Of a DNA stretch of 16,759 nucleotides, positions 8,619 through 14,700 are shown one piece after another. The notes under the pieces are model-generated. The model worked only from the letters and a program-made list of their open reading frames with translations, had not been told where the DNA came from and ran no database searches. The stretch's first letter is position 1. Each line of letters starts with the position of its first letter. Made by a program: the position numbers and the translations under genes. This stretch comes from DASVBJ01 sp036375895 (GTDB taxonomy: Bacteria; Actinomycetota; Actinomycetes; JACCUZ01): positions 1 to 16,759 of the forward strand of contig DASVBJ010000171.1 of the NCBI GenBank assembly GCA_036375895.1. The letters are read 5' to 3'.

Positions 8619-10356
8619 CCGTCGCCGGGCGGCCCGCCCCGCCGTACCGCTCGTGCCCGTCGTCGCGGTGCTCGCGGCGCTGCTCGCCGGGTGCGCCTCG
8701 ATCCCGTCGACCGGTCCCGTCCGGCAGGGCCGGGACCTCCGCCTCGAGCGCGAGGACTCGGCGGTGCGGGTCATCGGTCAGCCCCCGGCCAAGGGGGCCC
8801 GCCCGCAGGACATCGTGCGCGGCTTCCTGCAGGCCAGCGCGGACTTCGTCAACGACCACGCCACCGCCCGGCTCTACCTCGCCCCGCCGGTGCGCCAGCG
8901 CTGGCGTTCCACCACCGGCACGGCGGTGTACGACCGCACCGAGGGCGCCTTCACCCTGGAGCCGGGGCCCGGCGGCGCGGTCCGGCTCAGCGCGGCCGAG
9001 GTCGCGCGCATCGACGCCGAGGGCCACTACGCCCCCGCCCCGCGCGGCAGCCGGCTCGAGCGGACGTTCCAGATGGTGCGGGTGGCCGGCGAGTGGCGCA
9101 TCAGCGCTCTCCCCGACGGGCTGGTCCTGACCCGCAGCGACCTGCAGGAGACGTACCGCCAGCTCAACCTCTACTTCCTGTCGCCCTCGCGGTCGGTGCT
9201 GGTCCCCGACACGGTCTTCCTGCCGGCGGTGGCGGGGCTGTCGACCGCCCTGGTCAACCGCCTGCTCCGCGGCCCGACGTCGCAGCTGCGCGGCGCGGTG
9301 ACCACGGCCTTCCCGCGGGGCACGTCGCTGGCCGTCACCTCGGTGCCGGTCCGCGAGGGCATCGCCCGGGTCAACCTCGACGCCGGCGCGCTCGGGGCCG
9401 ACGCCGAGACCCGGGAACGGATGTCCGCCCAGCTGGTCTGGACGCTCAAGCAGCTGCCCGAGATCCAGTCGGTGCGCATCACCGCCGACGGCGAGAGCCT
9501 CGGCGTGCGCGGGGTCGGGCAGGACCAGCCGCGCGACGCCTGGGGCTCGTACGACCCGGCCGGCCTCACGCAGGGCACGATCGCGTACGTCGTGCGGGGC
9601 GGCCGGGTCGGTCGCGTCGTCGAAGGCCGCTTCACCGCGGTCGCCGGCCCGGCCGGTGACGGCCGCGTGCCGGTGCGCCGGCCGGGTGTCTCGCTCGACG
9701 CCGCCCTGCTCGCCGCGGTGAGCGCCGACGGGCACGTCCTGCTCGTCGGGCGGCTGGTCGAGGAGGGCAACCTCGTCCCGCGGCTGCGGGGCGGCGAACT
9801 CTCCGCGCCCTCCTGGGACCTCGACGGCAACGTCTGGACCGTCGACCGGGCCACCGGCCAGGTCTGGCAGGTGCGGGCGTCGAACGACCGTCCGGTGGCC
9901 GTCCGGGTGCCGGCCCTCGCCGCGGGGCGGGTCAGCGGCCTGCGGGTCGCGCGCGACGGCACCCGGGTCGCGGTCGTCGTGGGGGAGGGAGCCGCGGCCC
10001 GGCTGTACGTCGGGTCGGTCATCCGCCGTCAGGACGACCCGTCCGTGGTGACGCTCACGGCCCTGCGGGAGGTGCTGCCGCAGCTGCGCAACGTGCGCGA
10101 CGTGGCCTGGAGCGACGCCACGACGCTGGCGGTCCTCGGCAGCGAGGACGGCGAGCCCGTCGGCCCGCTGCTGGCCGACACCGACGGCTACTCGGTGACC
10201 CCCGTCGAGCCGCAGCCGGGGCTGGTGAGCCTGGCCGCTGCGCCGGTGACGCGACCGCTGCTGGCGGGCGACCAGAGCGGTGCGCTGCTGCAGTACACCT
10301 CCGGGCGGGGATGGGTCTCGCTCGGCGCCGGCAGCGACCCGACGTACCCGGGCTGA
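8611..10356 (+). CDS. lpqB: MtrAB-associated lipoprotein LpqB
   Basis: 581 aa. A lipoprotein signal peptide begins with a basic n-region (MRDRRRAARP), a hydrophobic core, and the lipobox LLAGC with lipidated C28. Next comes a GerMN-type domain (about 190-300; SVLVPDTVFLPAVAGLSTALVNRLL to LPEIQSVRITADG), then a C-terminal beta-propeller-like LpqB domain with repeated short strand pairs such as VSADGHVLLVGRL and ARDGTRVAVVVG. LpqB sits outside the membrane and interacts with the sensor part of MtrB, modulating MtrA phosphorylation in mycobacteria. The ATG overlaps the mtrB stop by 8 nt. The TGA lies in a 6-bp hairpin (10355-10373). Length and domain order are normal. Confidence 0.96.
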   Translation: MRDRRRAARPAVPLVPVVAVLAALLAGCASIPSTGPVRQGRDLRLEREDSAVRVIGQPPAKGARPQDIVRGFLQASADFVNDHATARLYLAPPVRQRWRSTTGTAVYDRTEGAFTLEPGPGGAVRLSAAEVARIDAEGHYAPAPRGSRLERTFQMVRVAGEWRISALPDGLVLTRSDLQETYRQLNLYFLSPSRSVLVPDTVFLPAVAGLSTALVNRLLRGPTSQLRGAVTTAFPRGTSLAVTSVPVREGIARVNLDAGALGADAETRERMSAQLVWTLKQLPEIQSVRITADGESLGVRGVGQDQPRDAWGSYDPAGLTQGTIAYVVRGGRVGRVVEGRFTAVAGPAGDGRVPVRRPGVSLDAALLAAVSADGHVLLVGRLVEEGNLVPRLRGGELSAPSWDLDGNVWTVDRATGQVWQVRASNDRPVAVRVPALAAGRVSGLRVARDGTRVAVVVGEGAAARLYVGSVIRRQDDPSVVTLTALREVLPQLRNVRDVAWSDATTLAVLGSEDGEPVGPLLADTDGYSVTPVEPQPGLVSLAAAPVTRPLLAGDQSGALLQYTSGRGWVSLGAGSDPTYPG

Positions 10357-10373
10357 CGACGCCGCCGGTCGTC
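10355..10373 (+). terminator. Weak terminator-like hairpin after lpqB
   Basis: GACGAC and GTCGTC form a perfect 6-bp stem with a 7-nt loop, starting inside the lpqB stop codon. There is no U-tract, so termination would be partial or absent. Confidence 0.25.
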
Positions 10374-10430
10374 CACACCGCCGAGTCCTCCACAGCGGGG
10401 CCGGTAAGCGACCCGTCGCGCCGGTCGTGC

Positions 10431-10439
10431 TGCCACCCT
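10431..10439 (+). promoter_or_regulatory. Putative extended -10 (TGCCACCCT) of comF
   Basis: TGC followed by CACCCT ends 6 nt before GTG 10446. The form is the same as the element before mtrA. There is no Shine-Dalgarno, which fits leaderless translation. Confidence 0.3.
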
Positions 10440-10445
10440 GCCCGG

Positions 10446-11210
10446 GTGGGCGGTCACCGCGGCGGAGGGGCCCTCGGCGAGATCGCCGAGGCGCTGCTCG
10501 ACCTCGTGCTCCCCGGCGGCTGCGCCGGCTGCGGCGAGCCGGCCGGCCTGCTCTGCTTCGGCTGCGCCGAGGCGCTGGGGGCACCGGCCCGCCCCGCCTG
10601 GCCGGTGCCCGCCCCGCCCGATCTGCCCCCACCCTGGGCGGTCGCGACCTACTCCGGGCCGGTGCGCGCGATGGTCCTCGCCCACAAGGAGGACGGGCGG
10701 CTCGCCCTGGCCAGTCCTCTCGGCGACGCCCTCGCCCGGGCCGTGCGGGCCGCGCTAGCGGCGCCGCCCGGGCAGGGCCGCTGCCCGGTCACGCTGGTGC
10801 CGGTGCCGTCGCGGCGCGCGGCCGTCCGCGCACGTGGACATGACCCGACCCTGCGGATGGCGCGGCGGGCAGCGGTCAGCCTGCGCCGCGGCGGGATCCC
10901 GGTGCGGGTGGCCCCCGTCGTACGCCCGGCGCGCGGCCTCGCCGACCAGGCCGGGCTGGACGCGGCCGCCCGCGCGGCGAACCTCGCCGGCGCGCTCGCG
11001 GTGCCGGCCCGCTGGGCGCGGCTGGTCGCCGGTCGCCCCGTCGTCGTGCTCGACGACGTCGTCACGACCGGGGCCAGCCTCGCCGAGACGGCCCGGGTGC
11101 TGCGGGTCGCGGGGGCCGAGGTCGTCGCCGCCGCCGTGGTCGGCGCGACGGCCCGCCGGTCGCCACCGGACGGACGACCCGCCCTATCCCTGCGCACCCG
11201 TAGGGGCTAG
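10446..11210 (+). CDS. ComF family protein (zinc-finger plus phosphoribosyltransferase-type domain)
   Basis: 254 aa. Near the N-terminus the four cysteines C26, C29, C37 and C40 (CAGCGEPAGLLCFGC) form the usual ComF zinc ribbon. The C-terminal phosphoribosyltransferase fold carries the PRPP loop VVVLDDVVTTGAS, with D203, D204 and TTG at 207-209. The segment LVPVPSRRAAVRARGHDP is the ComF middle motif. ComF proteins are needed for DNA uptake in naturally competent bacteria, but the gene is kept in many actinomycetes where competence is unproven. GTG 10446 is chosen because it is the nearest start before the zinc motif and has a -10-like element 6 nt ahead. The gene lies 89 nt after lpqB and has its stop inside the promoter-like TAGCGT of the next unit. 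Confidence 0.9.
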   Translation: MGGHRGGGALGEIAEALLDLVLPGGCAGCGEPAGLLCFGCAEALGAPARPAWPVPAPPDLPPPWAVATYSGPVRAMVLAHKEDGRLALASPLGDALARAVRAALAAPPGQGRCPVTLVPVPSRRAAVRARGHDPTLRMARRAAVSLRRGGIPVRVAPVVRPARGLADQAGLDAAARAANLAGALAVPARWARLVAGRPVVVLDDVVTTGASLAETARVLRVAGAEVVAAAVVGATARRSPPDGRPALSLRTRRG

Positions 11211-11213
11211 CGT
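11208..11213 (+). promoter_or_regulatory. Putative -10 (TAGCGT) for the RNA upstream of hpf
   Basis: TAGCGT fits TANNNT and overlaps the comF stop TAG. It predicts a start of transcription near 11220, just before the structured RNA. No clear -35 is seen at 17 nt spacing. Confidence 0.35.
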
Positions 11214-11219
11214 TTCGTC

Positions 11220-11420
11220 ATGGCACCCGCCCGGGTCCGTGGTTGCGCCGGACCACTGCTCCTCTCCGGAGGAGCAGCCCGGCAAGCCGATGCCAGCCGC
11301 AGGCGAAACGGCCCACGTAAGGCGACTTCTCGTCGACCGATCACGGTGCGGCTTAGGAGTAAGTCCTGCCCCGCCGGCGACCCAGATGGTTGCCGTCACG
11401 GGAGAAGGGGAGTAGTGGCG
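11220..11420 (+). ncRNA. Candidate raiA-class structured RNA upstream of hpf
   Basis: About 200 nt of dense secondary structure between comF and hpf. Hairpins readable by eye are: GGTCCG/CGGACC (11234-11254); a perfect 9-bp CTGCTCCTC/GAGGAGCAG stem closed by a UCCG tetraloop (11256-11277); GGCA/TGCC soon after; GCCG/CGGC before the stretch CCCACGTAAGG (about 11312-11322); CGAC/GTCG (about 11323-11335); AGGA/TCCT around 11355-11365; and GGCGACC/GGTTGCC with one G-U pair (11376-11394). A CGTGG (11238-11242) to CCACG (11312-11316) contact is possible. The raiA RNA motif is an established class about this long, found upstream of raiA/hpf in Actinobacteria and Firmicutes. Place, size and complexity agree. 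I cannot run a covariance model, so class membership is inferred and both ends are approximate. Confidence 0.62.
11256..11277 (+). other. Very stable 9-bp hairpin with UCCG tetraloop
   Basis: The inverted repeat CTGCTCCTC-TCCG-GAGGAGCAG is perfect, and its loop is of the UNCG type. It is the most stable element of the candidate RNA. It could also stop comF transcription, but it has no U-tract. Confidence 0.8.
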
Positions 11421-11521
11421 CAGGCCGCCGCGAGACCCTCAGCAGGCGGATGTGGGGTCGAAGACCAGGTCGGCCGGGCGGGTGCTCGTCGCGTCGCCGG
11501 TTCTGCCCTCCAGGGCTATCC
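11421..11521 (+). other. Rest of the comF-hpf spacer, no gene recognised
   Basis: This part holds short self-complementary pieces: GGTC-GAA-GACC near 11457-11467 and GCCC-TCCA-GGGC near 11506-11517. I see no promoter or coding gene that I can support. It links the candidate RNA to the start hairpin of hpf. Confidence 0.4.
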
Positions 11522-11539
11522 GTGAACAGGGAGGTTCAC
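11522..11539 (+). promoter_or_regulatory. Hairpin presenting the hpf Shine-Dalgarno in its loop
   Basis: GTGAAC (11522-11527) and GTTCAC (11534-11539) pair perfectly around the six-base loop AGGGAG. This loop, with the following G, is the only Shine-Dalgarno for GTG 11543. A conserved hairpin upstream of raiA genes in Actinobacteria has been described (raiA-hairpin, as I recall the name), and this may be an example. The first three bases are also an in-frame GTG. Confidence 0.65.
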
Positions 11540-11542
11540 TTC

Positions 11543-12166
11543 GTGGACATCGTCGTCAAGGGTCGTCACACCGAGGTTCCCGAGCGGTTCCGCCAGCACG
11601 TCACGGACAAGCTCGCGAAGATCGAGAAGCTCGACCCGAAGGTGATCAGCGTCGACGTAGAGGTGTCCAAGGAACGCAATCCCCGACTGGCCGGCCAGTG
11701 CGAGAGGGTCGAGCTGACCATCCGGTCACGGGGCCCCGTCGTCCGGGCCGAGGCCGCCGCGCAGGACACCTACGCGGCGCTCGACTCGGCGTACCAGAAG
11801 CTGGAGGCCCGGCTGCGCAAGTCCCACGACCGCCGCCGCGTGCACCACGGCAACAAGACCCCCGTCTCGGTGGCCGTGGCCACCGCCACGGCCGACCCGG
11901 AGGTCGCGGTCAACGGCGCCGGACCCGGCAGCGCCACCGCGAGCGCGGTGTCACCGGAGCACGTGGTGGGCCACGAGGGCGAAGGCCCGATGGTCATCCG
12001 GGAGAAGACCCACGAGGGGATCCCGATCCACCTCGACCAGGCGCTCTACGAGATGGAGCTCGTGGGGCACGATTTCTACCTGTTCGTCGACGCCGACACC
12101 TCGCAGCCGAGCGTCGTCTACCGGCGGAAGGGCTACGACTACGGCGTGATCCGTCTCGCGGTGTAG
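11543..12166 (+). CDS. hpf: Ribosome hibernation promoting factor, long form (HPF/RaiA)
   Basis: 207 aa. The N-terminal S30AE domain (about 1-105) starts MDIVVKGRHTEVPERFRQHV and contains KIEKLDPKVISVDVEVSKE and YAALDSAYQKLEARLRK. After a variable Ala/Val/Gly linker (about 105-148) comes the C-terminal dimerisation domain from about residue 150 (MVIREKTHEG to YLFVDADTSQPSVVYRRKGYDYGVIRL). Long-form HPF binds the 30S subunit and pairs two ribosomes into inactive 100S dimers in slow growth or stress. GTG 11543 is preferred because AGGGAGG (11528-11534) lies 8 nt upstream; GTG 11522 is in frame but would lie in the hairpin stem. The leader RNA suggests control after transcription starts. secA, which often follows hpf in actinobacteria, is not next. 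Confidence 0.95.
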   Translation: MDIVVKGRHTEVPERFRQHVTDKLAKIEKLDPKVISVDVEVSKERNPRLAGQCERVELTIRSRGPVVRAEAAAQDTYAALDSAYQKLEARLRKSHDRRRVHHGNKTPVSVAVATATADPEVAVNGAGPGSATASAVSPEHVVGHEGEGPMVIREKTHEGIPIHLDQALYEMELVGHDFYLFVDADTSQPSVVYRRKGYDYGVIRLAV

Positions 12167-12204
12167 TACATCGACCGCTTCCGCCCCGGGATGGTGGGGG
12201 TTCG

Positions 12205-12213
12205 TGCCATCAT
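12205..12213 (+). promoter_or_regulatory. Putative extended -10 (TGCCATCAT) of the response regulator gene
   Basis: TGC plus CATCAT lies 36 nt before GTG 12250 and would give a leader of about 30 nt that contains the Shine-Dalgarno. It is the same type of element as at mtrA and comF. Confidence 0.3.
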
Positions 12214-12237
12214 GCCTCGATCACCGCGACCGTGGCG

Positions 12238-12243
12238 AAGGAG
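12238..12243 (+). promoter_or_regulatory. Ribosome binding site AAGGAG
   Basis: AAGGAG with 6 nt spacing fixes GTG 12250 as the start of the response regulator. It is one of the few strong Shine-Dalgarno sites in the window. Confidence 0.7.
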
Positions 12244-12249
12244 CCGAGA

Positions 12250-12954
12250 GTGACCGAGCAGGCAGCCAGACCTGCCGGCTCCGCGACCCCGTCGGAGCCG
12301 ATCCGGGTGCTGGTGGTCGACGACCACGCGCTGTTCCGGCGCGGCCTGGAGATGGTGCTCGGCCAGGAGAGCGACATCGAGGTGGTCGGCGAGGCGGGCG
12401 ACGGCGCCGAGGCGCTCGAGCTGGCCTCCTCGCTGCTGCCCGACATCGTGCTGATGGACGTGCGCATGCCGCGGCGCAGCGGCATCGAGGCGTGCACGGC
12501 CATCAAGGACGTCGTGCCGAGCGCGAAGATCGTCATGCTGACGATCTCCGACGAGGAGGCGGACCTCTACGACGCCATCAAGGCCGGTGCGAGCGGCTAC
12601 CTGCTCAAGGAGATCTCGATCGACGAGGTGGCGGCCGCGATCCGGTCCGTCGCCGGGGGCCAGTCACTGATCAGCCCGTCCATGGCGTCCAAGCTGCTCA
12701 CCGAGTTCGCGACGATGATCAAGAAGGGCGACGAGCGCCAGCAGGTGCCCGCCCCGCGCCTCACCGACCGCGAGCTCGAGGTGCTCAAGCTGGTCGCCAA
12801 GGGCCTGAACAACCGGGACATCGCCAAAGAGCTCTTCATCAGCGAGAACACTGTGAAGAACCACATCCGCAACATCCTCGAGAAGCTCCAGCTGCACTCG
12901 CGGATGGAGGCCGTGGTCTACGCCGTCCGCGAGAAGCTCCTCGAGATCACCTGA
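12250..12954 (+). CDS. Orphan NarL/LuxR-family response regulator
   Basis: 234 aa. An Ala/Pro-rich start of 17 residues leads to a receiver domain with D24-D25, phospho-acceptor D70 (PDIVLMDVRMPRRSG), the MLTIS switch segment and the YLLKE lysine. After a Lys/Gln-rich linker the C-terminal LuxR helix-turn-helix reads LTDRELEVLKLVAKGLNNRDIAKEL, then FISENTVKNHIRNILEKLQL. All phosphorylation residues are present, but no histidine kinase gene lies next to it, so its kinase must be elsewhere or it responds otherwise. It follows hpf by 83 nt and has its own Shine-Dalgarno and promoter-like element. A similar orphan regulator is found near hpf in some other actinomycetes, as I recall. Targets are unknown. 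Confidence 0.94.
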   Translation: MTEQAARPAGSATPSEPIRVLVVDDHALFRRGLEMVLGQESDIEVVGEAGDGAEALELASSLLPDIVLMDVRMPRRSGIEACTAIKDVVPSAKIVMLTISDEEADLYDAIKAGASGYLLKEISIDEVAAAIRSVAGGQSLISPSMASKLLTEFATMIKKGDERQQVPAPRLTDRELEVLKLVAKGLNNRDIAKELFISENTVKNHIRNILEKLQLHSRMEAVVYAVREKLLEIT

Positions 12955-12971
12955 CGGGTCCTGGCGACCGA

Positions 12972-12993
12972 GCGCGGACCGACGAGTCCGCGC
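12972..12993 (+). terminator. Terminator-like hairpin after the response regulator gene
   Basis: GCGCGGAC and GTCCGCGC form a perfect 8-bp GC-rich stem with a 6-nt loop, 17 nt after the stop codon. U-tracts are often missing in actinomycete terminators. It ends 6 nt before the putative -10 of the next gene. Confidence 0.5.
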
Positions 12994-12999
12994 CGCTCC

Positions 13000-13005
13000 T
13001 ACGCT
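13000..13005 (+). promoter_or_regulatory. Putative -10 (TACGCT) for a leaderless yciO-like transcript
   Basis: TACGCT fits TANNNT and ends 6 nt before ATG 13012. No Shine-Dalgarno lies between the hairpin at 12972-12993 and the start, so translation is probably leaderless. Confidence 0.45.
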
Positions 13006-13011
13006 CGGTGC

Positions 13012-13632
13012 ATGGCACGGTACTTCGAGGTCCACCCTCAGGACCCACAACCGCGCAGCATCGCCCAGGTCGCAGCCATGCTCGGGGACGGCGCCCTCAT
13101 CGCCTATCCCACCGACTCCTGCTACGCCCTGGGTTGCCGGCTGGACAACCCGACCGGCGCCGCCCGCATCCGCCAGATCCGGTCGCTGGGTGAGAGGCAC
13201 GACTTCACGTTCGTGTGCGCGGCCTTCGCCCAGCTGGGTCAGTTCGTCCAGCTGGACAACGCCGCCTTCCGCGCCATCAAGGCGGCGACGCCCGGCCCGT
13301 ACACCTTCATCCTCCCCGCGACCAAGGAGGTGCCGAGGCGGCTGGCGCATCCGCGGAAGAAGACCGTCGGCGTGCGCATCCCCGATCATCCCGTGGTGCG
13401 GGCGCTCCTGGGTCAGCTCGGCGAGCCGCTGGTGTCCAGCACCCTGCTGCTGCCGGGCGCCGAGGAGCCGATGACCGACGGGTGGCGCATCAAGGAGGAG
13501 CTCGACCACGTGATCGACGCCGTGGTGGACGCCGGTGACTGCGGCACGGAGCCCACCACGGTCGTCGACTGGTCCCAGGGGTTCCCGGAGGTCGTGCGGG
13601 TCGGGGCGGGGGACGCTCGGCGGTTCGAGTAG
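13012..13632 (+). CDS. YciO-family protein (Sua5/YciO/YrdC domain)
   Basis: 206 aa, a single YrdC-like domain without the extra C-terminal Sua5 domain. The segments LIAYPTDSCYALGCRLDNP (residues 29-47) and RIRQIRSLGERHDFTFVC are much closer to E. coli YciO (PTDSGYALGC, RIRQL..HNFTLMC, from memory) than to TsaC. Further motifs are GPYTFILPATKEVPRRL and TVGVRIPDHPVVRALL. TsaC/Sua5 enzymes make threonylcarbamoyl-AMP for the t6A modification of tRNA. YciO proteins share the fold but usually cannot replace TsaC, and their true role is unsettled. It is likely monocistronic: a hairpin and -10-like element lie just before it and a convergent gene after it. Confidence 0.9.
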   Translation: MARYFEVHPQDPQPRSIAQVAAMLGDGALIAYPTDSCYALGCRLDNPTGAARIRQIRSLGERHDFTFVCAAFAQLGQFVQLDNAAFRAIKAATPGPYTFILPATKEVPRRLAHPRKKTVGVRIPDHPVVRALLGQLGEPLVSSTLLLPGAEEPMTDGWRIKEELDHVIDAVVDAGDCGTEPTTVVDWSQGFPEVVRVGAGDARRFE

Positions 13633-13664
13633 GGGCGGTTCGCTGGTCGGTCTGTCGTGGGGCG

Positions 13665-14507
13665 TCAGTCCGAGGCGTATCGGACGCGCACCGATCCGGC
13701 GCTGGAGTGGGCGTCGATCTGCCGGTCAGATCCCGGGTCGGTGCGCACGGTGACGTCCGAGGACCCGGCGCTGGTCGAGGCCTCCACGCGGTACGCCGTG
13801 GCGTCCCGTGGCACGACGACGTCGACCGAGCCGGCGCTCGAGGACGCCTGCACCCGCTCGGGCGCCGTCGCGAACGCCAACCGCACCGAACCGGCCGATG
13901 ACTGGGCGTCGACCAGGGCGCTGCGCAGCCGGCTCCCCTCGACCGTCCCGGCGCTGGACTGCAGCGTCGCCTGGCCACCGATGTCGGTCGCCGATACCCG
14001 GCCGGCCGAGGACGAGGCGTCCACGGACCCGTCCGTCCCCCGCACCTCGACGCGCCCGGCGCTGCTGTGCAGCCGCAGGTCGGTCGCCCGCGGCACCCTG
14101 ATCTCGAAGTGCCCTCCGCAGCCCTGGCCGAACGAGAAGCTGCAGTCCACGCGGACCACCAGCCGGTCGCCTTCCTGCCGCTCCTGGATCTTCGGCTTCC
14201 GCAGTGACCACGACACGGTCCTGCGCACCGTGGTCGTCGAGTCGTCGACCCCGGTCACCGCGACCGAACCGCTGTCCACGTCCACGTCGACGGTGCGTAT
14301 CCCGTCGTACCGCCCCGTGTGCTTGGCGGTCTCGTGGGCCAGGGACCCGATGACGGTGAGGGCGCCCAGGCCGATGGCTGCGACGGCGATCAGCACGCCG
14401 ATCACAACGAGCAGCGTCCGGCCGGGGCCCCAGCTCCCACCCTTGCCACCGGGGCGGGTGGTCTCCGGTCCGCCGGGTCTGTTGGCCCCGGTACCTGGCG
14501 TGGTCAT
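13665..14507 (-). CDS. DUF4097 (beta-solenoid, LiaX-like fold) membrane-anchored protein
   Basis: 280 aa. A Pro/Gly-rich cytoplasmic start (about 1-28) is followed by one membrane helix (about 29-54, TLLVVIGVLIAVAAIGLGAL) and a long extracytoplasmic domain. The domain contains seven [ST]SAG turns starting at residues 148, 166, 184, 203, 223, 245 and 268, spaced 18-23 residues, each between short alternating strands. This is the DUF4097 pattern of a right-handed beta solenoid. DUF4097 proteins often belong to envelope stress responses, but here no PadR, LiaRS or PspC gene adjoins it. The start ATG 14507 has a good Shine-Dalgarno (GGAGGAG, 14510-14516), although close to the ATG. It converges with the YciO gene (32 nt apart) and diverges from the YcaQ-like gene. 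Confidence 0.88.
   Translation of the reverse strand: MTTPGTGANRPGGPETTRPGGKGGSWGPGRTLLVVIGVLIAVAAIGLGALTVIGSLAHETAKHTGRYDGIRTVDVDVDSGSVAVTGVDDSTTTVRRTVSWSLRKPKIQERQEGDRLVVRVDCSFSFGQGCGGHFEIRVPRATDLRLHSSAGRVEVRGTDGSVDASSSAGRVSATDIGGQATLQSSAGTVEGSRLRSALVDAQSSAGSVRLAFATAPERVQASSSAGSVDVVVPRDATAYRVEASTSAGSSDVTVRTDPGSDRQIDAHSSAGSVRVRYASD
13668..14066 (-). repeat. Seven coding repeats with the SSAG turn
   Basis: Seven copies of Ser/Thr-Ser-Ala-Gly at intervals of 18, 18, 19, 20, 22 and 23 residues. At the DNA level CAGCGCCGG (CCGGCGCTG on the plus strand) recurs in most copies, showing partial conservation of codons as well as protein. Confidence 0.8.
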
Positions 14508-14509
14508 GG

Positions 14510-14516
14510 CTCCTCC
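14510..14516 (-). promoter_or_regulatory. Ribosome binding site GGAGGAG of the DUF4097 gene
   Basis: A strong purine-rich site on the minus strand just before ATG 14507. It selects this start over upstream readings, which lack the membrane-helix start context. Confidence 0.7.
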
Positions 14517-14562
14517 CCAGCTGCCGATGTAGCGCAGCACGGCGAGCGTGGACAGTGCGGCG

Positions 14563-14578
14563 CGCGTTGGCCAACGCG
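14563..14578. promoter_or_regulatory. Perfect 16-bp palindrome, candidate operator
   Basis: CGCGTTGGCCAACGCG is a perfect inverted repeat in the 193-bp spacer between the divergent DUF4097 and YcaQ-like genes. A further CCAACG half-site (14581-14586) lies exactly 10 bp after the one in the palindrome. This arrangement fits a dimeric regulator with an extra half-site. The regulator is unknown. Confidence 0.45.
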
Positions 14579-14683
14579 AGCCAACGTCCGTGGCGACCAC
14601 AGCTCTTGCACCTGGCACCAGCCTCTCGACCTGTCCGCACCGGATGCCCACCACGCTAGGGACTCGGGCTTGTCGGCGGGGCG

Positions 14684-14692
14684 TGGCAGCAT
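14684..14692 (+). promoter_or_regulatory. Putative extended -10 (TGGCAGCAT) of the YcaQ-like gene
   Basis: TGG plus CAGCAT ends 8 nt before GTG 14701, with no Shine-Dalgarno, again suggesting a leaderless message. Confidence 0.3.
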
Positions 14693-14700
14693 CGGACACC

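Noticed and set aside
8476..10632. A 718-codon minus-strand frame opposite lpqB and comF
   Set aside because: It is a shadow: low-complexity His/Arg/Gly-rich product, and the plus strand has a lipobox, GerMN and zinc-finger motifs.
13012..13632. Calling the YrdC-domain gene tsaC/sua5
   Set aside because: The PTDSCYALGC and HDFTFVC segments fit the YciO branch better, whose role in t6A synthesis is doubtful.
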